Part shown: in pieces, positions 1-3,867 of the stretch
Numbering within the stretch: the first letter of the stretch is position 1
How the letters are laid out: each line of letters begins with the position of its first letter
NCBI GenBank assembly: GCA_051881415.1
Contig: JBJEPV010000199.1
Span: forward strand, 1-5,463
DNA from: Fimenecus sp051881415
Lineage (GTDB): Bacteria; Bacillota; Clostridia; Oscillospirales; Acutalibacteraceae
DNA length: 5,463 bases
Direction: 5' to 3'
Notes under the pieces: model-generated
What the model was told of the DNA's origin: nothing
Database searches by the model: none
Seen by the model: only the letters and a program-made list of their open reading frames with translations
Made by a program: the position numbers and the translations under genes

Positions 1-161
1 ACTGTGGAAGGCTTGCGAAAAGGAATAGTTTTCATAATTTCCGCAAAAGCCTCCGGGGCTTCTAACAGTGCCTGCTCCACCTCTGTTTCCGAATACACCT
101 TATTCGGGAACAAAAAGTCTTTTTGTTCCTCCAAAAATCCAAATGCTTTTACTTGTTCCAT
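1..161 (-). CDS. Partial N-terminus of unknown protein, possibly TM2-domain family (runs off left edge)
   Basis: This is a 5' fragment: the first 53 codons are in the window and the gene continues past base 1. The ATG at 161-159 is preceded by AAGGAG (169-174) with a 7-base spacer, a good ribosome binding site, and the frame stays open. The peptide starts MEQVKAFGFLEEQKDF, contains an acidic stretch (SETEVEQALLEAPEAF) and ends IMKTIPFRKPST. It has no membrane segment yet. The layout, an acidic ~45-residue N-terminus followed by F-[KR]-x-P-[ST]-T, resembles the region just before the first helix in Firmicutes TM2-domain proteins, where LLxSxxxGxxGxDRFxxG normally follows. That is recall plus inference, because the decisive part is outside the window. 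It is the last visible gene of the JAMM operon, and lies 20 bases downstream if the frameshifted tail of the preceding gene is counted. The reality of the gene is fairly certain; the family is not. Confidence 0.72.
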   Translation of the reverse strand, partial: MEQVKAFGFLEEQKDFLFPNKVYSETEVEQALLEAPEAFAEIMKTIPFRKPST

Positions 162-181
162 AATGACACTCCTTAAAATGT

Positions 182-291
182 TTAATAATTTCCATTCGCC
201 CAATCTCTCCAAGCCATCCACTTGGCAACTGCGGCGGTTTGCTGATTCGTAGTAGCGGAAATCGCCGTGTTTTTTGCTATTTCTGCATTTG
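182..291 (-). pseudogene. Out-of-frame C-terminal tail of the coiled-coil gene (probable -1 base in A6 tract)
   Basis: On the minus strand the coiled-coil gene reads TTG AAA AAA CAA ATG CAG AAA TAG. If the A6 tract (292-297) had seven As it would read LKKTNAEIAKNTAIS and continue for 36 codons to TAA at 184-182, ending WMAWRDWANGNY. The frame is open across the whole interval and the joint reads as natural protein. I recall related coiled-coil proteins ending in an NTA-[IL]-x-A block, although I cannot check this here. With the tail included, the gene would be 352 codons and the gap to the next start would shrink from 115 to 20 bases, normal operon spacing. It could be a real mutation, a homopolymer sequencing error, or transcriptional or ribosomal slippage. 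The zero-frame codons do not form a perfect X-XXY-YYZ slippery heptamer. Confidence 0.6.
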
Positions 292-1239
292 TTTTTTCAA
301 TTTTTGAATATCTGAACCGATACCGGATAGGGTTTGATTGGCTTGCCGCAATTCTTGATACAGCACCTGTTGGTTTGTTTCGATTCTGCGCATAGAGTCT
401 CTGATTTCAATCAGCGTATCAATAATCAGTCCCATCCGTAAATCGTTTTCATAGGTGTCATAAATCCCGCCATGCCCTTGAACAGCCGTACAGCGCCCGG
501 TTTCAAGGTACTCATAAAGCGTTGCAACCGCATGAAAGCTCCTGTATTTGGACGGCAAACAGTTCTCAGCATATATTTGCGATAAATGTTGTTTCGATTG
601 CTGTAAAGCGGCAGAAATCTCATTCCGTTCGAGAAGTAACCGTTGTTTAGCGGCGGTAATTCCCGATAACGCAGTCGCAGCGTTTTTCGATTCTGCTTGC
701 AGTAATATCGCCGTACGCTTTTGTGGCCCGTCCCCACTGACAAGCGCCAATTTTTCAACGCACCGTTTATACTGCGCCCTACTACCTGTATAAAGGCCAA
801 GAAAAATCGGCCCTACAAATGTAAATAAGAACGCCGCCACGGTTCCGATAGCAGAAAAAAGCAAAATCAGCCAAATACTGTAATGATTCAAGCCTTGCCC
901 TTTTTTCTCCAGCCCGTAGCCCACCAACCACATCCCGAAAAGAATACAAAGTGCGATATCAACCAAAAGGACTGCAAGTTCCTTATTTGCATTCCTTTTA
1001 TAGTTCTGCGCCTCTTGTTGTTTTTGCTTCCTTTGCTGTTCATATTTTGCATCCAGGTGTTGCAAAGAAATATTCGACTGTTTTTTCTGCCTTTCCAATC
1101 TTTTTTCTTCGGCAGCCAAATCGTGCAAACGTGTATTGATATTGCGCATTGCATTTTCCCAAATATAGATATATTTCTCAAATTGCATTGCATAGTTGAG
1201 ATAATCCTTCATATAGGAAATGCTGTTTTTGTCAACCAC
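277..1239 (-). CDS. Coiled-coil protein with two transmembrane segments, unknown function
   Basis: A GTG start at 1239 sits 6 bases behind a near-perfect AAAGGAGG (1246-1253), giving 320 aa. In order, it has a hydrophilic N-terminus and a Lys/Gln/Glu-rich coiled coil (about residues 36-85), a first hydrophobic segment (about 88-109), a short loop, and a second hydrophobic segment (about 121-150). A second long helical region follows (about 155-225), then a compact motif (about 230-275) with KYRSFHAVATLYEYLETGRC and YDTYENDLR, and a final heptad-like coil. I recall unnamed Firmicutes proteins with a similar KYR-x(5)-[VA]-x(3)-[YF]EY-x(3)-GRC...GxYxxYExE block, but no characterised member. It is probably a membrane-anchored scaffold with large cytoplasmic coils. 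It is third in the operon, 30 bases after the Cys-rich gene. The stop at 277-279 looks premature because a conserved-looking tail continues in another frame. Function unknown. Confidence 0.88.
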   Translation of the reverse strand: MVDKNSISYMKDYLNYAMQFEKYIYIWENAMRNINTRLHDLAAEEKRLERQKKQSNISLQHLDAKYEQQRKQKQQEAQNYKRNANKELAVLLVDIALCILFGMWLVGYGLEKKGQGLNHYSIWLILLFSAIGTVAAFLFTFVGPIFLGLYTGSRAQYKRCVEKLALVSGDGPQKRTAILLQAESKNAATALSGITAAKQRLLLERNEISAALQQSKQHLSQIYAENCLPSKYRSFHAVATLYEYLETGRCTAVQGHGGIYDTYENDLRMGLIIDTLIEIRDSMRRIETNQQVLYQELRQANQTLSGIGSDIQKLKKQMQK

Positions 1240-1269
1240 CGCGAACCTCCTTTGATAAATCCCTCTGTA

Positions 1270-1452
1270 TTATTTCTCGTAAGAAAGGCATCCTTGCCGT
1301 TCCGAGGGATAATAATAGTGTCCGTAGTGATTGCAATATCCCCTGCCGTTTGCGTCGGTTTTTCTGTATTCAAAATAACGGCAATCCGAGCAATTTCCGC
1401 CGCAAAAATAACCTTGCGGTAATACAATTGCACCTTGTTTTTCTTTTTTCAT
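1270..1452 (-). CDS. Small cysteine-rich protein (60 aa), probable metal-binding
   Basis: This is a 60-residue protein with five cysteines and two nearby histidines: C17-x3-C21-x2-C24, then YC40-N-H42-YG-H45, then C55 in a PSERQGC context. The spacing suggests a zinc-knuckle-like or other metal-stabilised mini-fold. There is no signal peptide or membrane segment. I chose the ATG at 1452 because AAGGAAGG lies at 1463-1470 with a 10-base spacer; a GTG at 1485 would add 11 residues that include this ribosome binding site. It lies 53 bases after the JAMM gene and 30 bases before the coiled-coil gene, so it is almost certainly co-transcribed with both. I recall similar short unnamed Cys-rich proteins in clostridial genomes but know no function. 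A role as partner or substrate of the JAMM protease is only inferred from position. Confidence 0.8.
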   Translation of the reverse strand: MKKEKQGAIVLPQGYFCGGNCSDCRYFEYRKTDANGRGYCNHYGHYYYPSERQGCLSYEK

Positions 1453-1505
1453 TTTTTCAAATCCTTCCTTATTATATTTTGACACCGAAGTGTATCAAAT
1501 CGTAT

Positions 1506-1931
1506 TCAAAGCACCAAAATAACATCTTCCGTTTTTAGGGTTATGTTGTTTTCTTTCCGAACGGCGCTGTATGCACGAATACCCACTCGTGGGAAAACGA
1601 GCGGAAAATACAGACATTCAATCGTTTTGGGCATCACCTGCATAACGGACAGTATATAAGCACGGTCTGCGGGTGAAAGTTCTTTACTGTTTTCGGGATG
1701 CGTGTGCAATATGCCGTAAAATGCAATTCCGATTGTCTGCCACATAGAAATCACATCGTTGAAATATTCTACATTCGGAATATAAAAATCATCATGGGTT
1801 GTTGTGAGCCCTAAGTCCAACACAAATTGCGTTACAACGCCATTTCGCCCACCTAAAATTCCACCGCTTTCCGGCGGAAAATCAGGACAATATGTCAATA
1901 GTTGCTCATAAACCGTTTTTTTGATATGCAT
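1506..1931 (-). CDS. JAMM/MPN-domain zinc metalloprotease (prokaryotic JAB family)
   Basis: This 141-aa protein is essentially one MPN domain. It carries the complete JAMM signature: Glu21 in PPESGGILGG, then His76-Thr-His78-Pro, Ser86 and Asp89 in HTHPENSKELSPAD (H-x-H-x7-S-x2-D). These residues bind the catalytic zinc and activate water. Characterised JAMM enzymes cut isopeptide or peptide bonds C-terminal to ubiquitin-like proteins, and bacterial relatives often process Ubl or sulfur-carrier proteins next to E1/ThiF-like genes. No Ubl, E1 or E2 gene is visible here, though the operon continues outside the window. The ATG at 1931 has only a weak purine-rich stretch upstream and no strong SD. 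It is the first gene behind the strong promoter at 1999-2027. The length is that of a stand-alone bacterial JAB protein. The enzyme class is near certain; the substrate is unknown. Confidence 0.93.
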   Translation of the reverse strand: MHIKKTVYEQLLTYCPDFPPESGGILGGRNGVVTQFVLDLGLTTTHDDFYIPNVEYFNDVISMWQTIGIAFYGILHTHPENSKELSPADRAYILSVMQVMPKTIECLYFPLVFPRVGIRAYSAVRKENNITLKTEDVILVL

Positions 1932-1998
1932 TTTTTACAATTCTTTTCTTGTGATATACAGAATATATTTGCGAATATAGGCACCAAATCATGACACA

Positions 1999-2027
1999 AT
2001 AATACAACATATGATGTATTTTGTCAA
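1999..2027 (-). promoter_or_regulatory. Sigma-A promoter of the JAMM operon
   Basis: Read on the minus strand there is a perfect -35 TTGACA (2027-2022), a spacer of exactly 17 bases, and a -10 TATTAT (2004-1999), five of six bases to consensus. Transcription would start near 1992, leaving a leader of about 60 bases before the JAMM start codon. The spacer contains the imperfect palindrome at 2002-2019, so a repressor bound there would block RNA polymerase. Confidence 0.8.
2002..2019. promoter_or_regulatory. Putative operator O1 (imperfect palindrome)
   Basis: ATACAACATATGATGTAT is a palindrome with one mismatched pair, centred at 2010/2011 inside the spacer of the JAMM-operon promoter. It shares ACAACATATG with the second site, centred 23 bp away, about two helical turns. 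The likely ligand is the adjacent XRE protein; this is inferred from position and symmetry. Confidence 0.65.
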
Positions 2028-2050
2028 CAACATATGTTGTATCGTGTAAT
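2021..2050 (+). promoter_or_regulatory. Sigma-A promoter of the XRE regulator gene
   Basis: A -35 TTGTCA (2021-2026) and a -10 TGTAAT (2045-2050) are separated by 18 bases; each has one mismatch to consensus. The start point would be about 2057, giving a very short leader that just includes the GAGGTGAG ribosome binding site. The -35 overlaps the -35 of the opposing promoter, and the perfect palindrome at 2027-2040 fills the spacer, which suggests autoregulation. Confidence 0.65.
2027..2040. promoter_or_regulatory. Putative operator O2 (perfect palindrome)
   Basis: ACAACATATGTTGT is a perfect 14-bp palindrome centred at 2033/2034, in the spacer of the XRE promoter. Its core matches O1, and an AT immediately downstream (2041-2042) extends the match on one side. 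A better dyad than O1 suggests higher affinity and preferential self-repression of the regulator gene. Confidence 0.65.
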
Positions 2051-2072
2051 AATACCGTTGAGGTGAGAAATT

Positions 2073-2291
2073 ATGCACTACTATCCGCGATTGCGCGATT
2101 TGCGGGAAGATATGGATTTAACGCAAACACAGCTGGTCGAAATCCTGCATATGCACAAAACCACATACACAAATTACGAACAGGGAAAACGCGAGCCGCC
2201 GTTTGAGCTGATTATCCGCCTTGCAAAGCTTTACAATGTCAGCATTGATTATATCGCAGGGCTTACCGACAACCCCACCATAAAAAAATAA
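2073..2291 (+). CDS. XRE/Cro-C1-family HTH transcriptional regulator
   Basis: This 72-aa protein is almost entirely one helix-turn-helix XRE domain (residues about 5-63). Helices 2 and 3 lie in LTQTQLVEIL (16-25) and HKTTYTNYEQGKREPP (28-43). The YEQGKREPP turn and the closing LAKLYNVSIDYIAGLTD block are hallmarks of the family. No effector domain follows, so it is a minimal repressor that probably binds DNA as a dimer. The ATG at 2073 follows GAGGTGAG (2060-2067) by 5 bases. It diverges from the JAMM operon with 141 bases between the starts. Both promoters and two matching palindromes sit in this gap, so it probably represses itself and the operon. An intrinsic terminator follows directly. 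The fold is certain; the regulatory role is inferred. Confidence 0.95.
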   Translation: MHYYPRLRDLREDMDLTQTQLVEILHMHKTTYTNYEQGKREPPFELIIRLAKLYNVSIDYIAGLTDNPTIKK

Positions 2292-2293
2292 AA

Positions 2294-2338
2294 ACCGCGA
2301 TGCAAGGTTCAGCTTACATCGCGGTCTTTTGTTTTTTT
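2294..2338 (+). terminator. Rho-independent terminator of the XRE gene
   Basis: ACCGCGATG (2294-2302) pairs with CATCGCGGT (2317-2325). After one mismatch, AAG/CTT adds three more pairs, leaving a 6-base loop. The hairpin begins 3 bases after the stop codon and is followed by TCTTTTGTTTTTTT. Confidence 0.9.
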
Positions 2339-2540
2339 GGGAATATTTGTTACAAAAGCGTATAAACAAAGCAACCCGGCGCACTCGAAGGCGGTGTTTT
2401 CAGGTGCGTACACGGGTAGCGTTGCGAATTGAGAATTGGCATTTGCGCCGTTCGGTGGCAAGTCTCGTTTCTACGGTACTTTGCTTTTTGAGATCCTTCG
2501 CTTCGCGCAGGATGACAATTTGGGGTTTGAGGGGGTAATT
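2339..2540. other. Non-coding stretch entering the repeat region
   Basis: I see no gene here: open frames are short, lack ribosome binding sites and have no recognisable composition. The first ~100 bases (to about 2443) are unexplained. From 2444 (TGCGCCG) to about 2525 it carries the first copy of a repeat that recurs at 5191-5277. Confidence 0.6.
2444..2525. repeat. Dispersed repeat, copy 1 (TGCGCCG...TCTCGTTTC...GAGATCCTTCGC)
   Basis: It shares TGCGCCG, then TCTCGTTTC, then an exact 29-base block at 2490-2518 (starting GAGATCCTTCGC, ending GGATGACAA) with positions 5191-5271, in the same orientation. The 29-base block is itself partly palindromic around CTTCGCTTCGCGCAGG. The left arm is degraded compared with the second copy. 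Confidence 0.8.
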
Positions 2541-2625
2541 AACGGAACGGGCAATGGCGTTCCCTACGCAAAAAATACAATAGGAGCGTAGGGGCGTGCA
2601 TTGCGCGCCCGTTTGTAGGGGCGGG

Positions 2626-2671
2626 TGATTCCCCTGACAGGGGAAATGTCCGCGAATGCGGACAAAAGGGT
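2626..2671. repeat. Double-hairpin element nested in a GTAGGGG module
   Basis: TTCCCC/GGGGAA (2629-2634, 2640-2645) is followed by TGTCCGC/GCGGACA (2647-2653, 2658-2664) with a GAAT loop, then AAAAGGG. It separates the GGGCGGG (2619-2625) and CCCGCCC (2696-2702) arms of one module, as if inserted into it. Confidence 0.7.
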
Positions 2672-2700
2672 GCCCGTTTTCGGAGAAAATCCGCGCCCGC

Positions 2701-2946
2701 CCGTGAATTTTGATGTTATTTTGCGGAACAACACTAAGGTTGTTCCCTACGGGTTGTAGGGGCGGGTCTCCGTGCCCGCCCGTAAATTTCGATACAATTT
2801 CGCGGAACGGTCAAAACCGTTCCCTACCCTGAAAATGCATTTCGTGCGTAGGGGCGGTCGACCCAGCCGCCCGCGGATTTTGATGTGATTTTATGCGGGC
2901 GTGGAAGCCCGCCACTACGCGAAAAAATATATTGCGTTCGTAGGGG
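2701..2946. repeat. 246-bp exact direct repeat, copy A
   Basis: By base-by-base reading it is identical to 2963-3208 at a constant offset of 262. The copies are joined by 16 unique bases (2947-2962). The copy contains three GTAGGG-type and three GCGG-type modules. It begins at CCGTGAATTTTGATG, a 15-mer that also occurs at 2963 and 3227, an obvious homology for unequal recombination. Confidence 0.95.
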
Positions 2947-2962
2947 GCGACGACTCGGCGCA

Positions 2963-3208
2963 CCGTGAATTTTGATGTTATTTTGCGGAACAACACTAAG
3001 GTTGTTCCCTACGGGTTGTAGGGGCGGGTCTCCGTGCCCGCCCGTAAATTTCGATACAATTTCGCGGAACGGTCAAAACCGTTCCCTACCCTGAAAATGC
3101 ATTTCGTGCGTAGGGGCGGTCGACCCAGCCGCCCGCGGATTTTGATGTGATTTTATGCGGGCGTGGAAGCCCGCCACTACGCGAAAAAATATATTGCGTT
3201 CGTAGGGG
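2963..3208. repeat. 246-bp exact direct repeat, copy B
   Basis: Second copy of 2701-2946 with no mismatch seen. It diverges from copy A after GTAGGGG at 3208, then meets the third CCGTGAATTTTGATG at 3227-3241. Confidence 0.95.
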
Positions 3209-3245
3209 ACGGTCGACCTCGGCCGCCCGTGAATTTTGATGCGTT

Positions 3246-3301
3246 TTGCCCCTCCGTCACGCGCTTTGCGCGTGCCACCTCCCCAATGAATGGGGAGGTT
3301 T
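3246..3301. repeat. Double-hairpin element, inverted relative to 2626-2671
   Basis: CACGCGC/GCGCGTG (3258-3264, 3268-3274, TTT loop) is followed by ACCTCCCCA/TGGGGAGGT (3277-3285, 3291-3299). Read on the minus strand the order is a C4/G4 hairpin, a second GC hairpin, then GGAGGGG, the same architecture as the element at 2626-2671. There is no T-tract, so it is not a typical terminator for cdd. Confidence 0.7.
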
Positions 3302-3340
3302 GCGGAACGGTACGACCGTTCCCTACGCACAAAATACATT

Positions 3341-3739
3341 TTACAGGTCAAATGCCAACGGCAGTAACTCTTGCAGGGTATGCGCTTCGCAGTCGAGCGT
3401 ATCGTCGCCGAAAATCACCTGAAAATCAGGCGCGCAAAATTCCGTCAACACCTGACGGCACACGCCGCACGGCGTACAAAAATGCTTATATACGCCGTCT
3501 TTGTCGCAACCGACCACCGCCAGCGCCGCGAACTCCGTTTCGCCCGCGCTGATTGCCGAAAACAGCGCCACGCGCTCGGCGCAGACCGTCGGCGAAAAAC
3601 TTTTGTTTTCAATATTACAGCCCAAATAGACCTTGCCTTGCTTTGTCATAAGTGCCGCGCCCACGCGAAACCCCGAATACGGCGCATAGGCGTTTTTTTG
3701 CGCGTCCAGCGCACAGGTTACCAATTCCTGCGGTGTCAC
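3341..3739 (-). CDS. cdd: Cytidine deaminase
   Basis: It hydrolyses cytidine and deoxycytidine to uridine and deoxyuridine plus ammonia in cytosolic pyrimidine salvage. All family motifs are present in order: NAYAPYSGFRVGAAL, GCNIENKSFSPTVCAERVAL with the zinc Cys and catalytic Glu in CAE, and TPCGVCRQVLTEF with the two other zinc cysteines. The ~132-aa length is that of the small homotetrameric enzyme. I chose the GTG at 3739 because AAGGGAG (3754-3748) lies 8 bases before it. The next GTG upstream (3748) adds only three residues and overlaps this site, so it cannot use it. A sigma-A promoter sits just upstream. The gene diverges from the cell-wall peptidase and converges on the repeat array, whose last linker ends at its TAA. 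The identification is very secure; the exact start is slightly uncertain. Confidence 0.96.
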   Translation of the reverse strand: MTPQELVTCALDAQKNAYAPYSGFRVGAALMTKQGKVYLGCNIENKSFSPTVCAERVALFSAISAGETEFAALAVVGCDKDGVYKHFCTPCGVCRQVLTEFCAPDFQVIFGDDTLDCEAHTLQELLPLAFDL

Positions 3740-3769
3740 AAAAACCACTCCCTTTTTGTGCTCTCTCTT

Positions 3770-3798
3770 ATCATACCGAAAATCAAATAAAAATTCAA
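3770..3798 (-). promoter_or_regulatory. Sigma-A promoter of cdd
   Basis: On the minus strand, TTGAAT (3798-3793), a 17-base AT-rich spacer and TATGAT (3775-3770, five of six bases to consensus). The predicted start near 3763 leaves a leader of about 24 bases holding the AAGGGAG ribosome binding site. Confidence 0.65.
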
Positions 3799-3867
3799 CC
3801 CGTCCCGCGGTCTTTTTGCGTGTTCCGCACCATATCCATAAAGCAGAACGATGTGGGAGGGATTTTT

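Larger units (their letters stand above)
2541..3340. repeat. Array of modular palindromic GTAGGGGCGG-type repeats
   Basis: About 800 bases of alternating short dyads without credible genes. One module reads GTAGGGG[GGGCGGG-loop-CCCGCCC]GTGAATTTTGATG; the other reads GCGGAAC[..]GTTCCCTAC. Examples of stems are GGAACG/CGTTCC (2544-2549, 2558-2563), GGAACAAC/GTTGTTCC (2725-2732, 2739-2746), GGGCGGG/CCCGCCC (2760-2766, 2775-2781), GGAACGGT/ACCGTTCC (2804-2811, 2816-2823) and GCGGGC/GCCCGC (2895-2900, 2907-2912). Linkers between modules are A/T-rich with TGCATTTC or AAAAAATA cores. No transposase is encoded, so these look like non-autonomous REP/BIME-like elements. They lie between convergent genes. 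Confidence 0.85.

Noticed and set aside
4..252. 82-codon plus-strand frame at the left edge
   Set aside because: Antisense to the partial minus-strand gene, which has a proper ribosome binding site; the plus frame is Ser/Asn-rich without any motif.
883..1422. 179-codon open frame on the plus strand
   Set aside because: Antisense to the coiled-coil and Cys-rich genes. Its hydrophobic appearance comes from complementing Lys/Gln-rich codons, and it has no ribosome binding site.
1209..1433. 74-codon minus-strand frame overlapping the Cys-rich gene
   Set aside because: It overlaps two genes that have good ribosome binding sites, has none itself, and loses the clear cysteine pattern.
2541..3340. 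CRISPR array
   Set aside because: Repeats are palindromic and variable in length and sequence, linkers are shared rather than unique, and no cas gene is present.
2811..3351. Minus-strand frames of 61 and 92 codons sharing an identical C-terminal half
   Set aside because: They translate the duplicated palindromic repeats; the shared protein segment merely reflects the 246-bp duplication.
3652..3867. N-terminal extension of the M14 peptidase by 72 codons
   Set aside because: It overlaps cdd on the other strand, reads as low-quality Arg/His/Pro-rich sequence, and a proper ribosome binding site (GGGAGGG) precedes the ATG at 3868, where the PG_binding domain begins.
3799..3867. Sporulation-type (sigma-E/G/K) promoter for the M14 peptidase
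   Set aside because: CATATCCATA and similar strings are present, but no -35/-10 pair at proper spacing matches these consensus sequences well enough.
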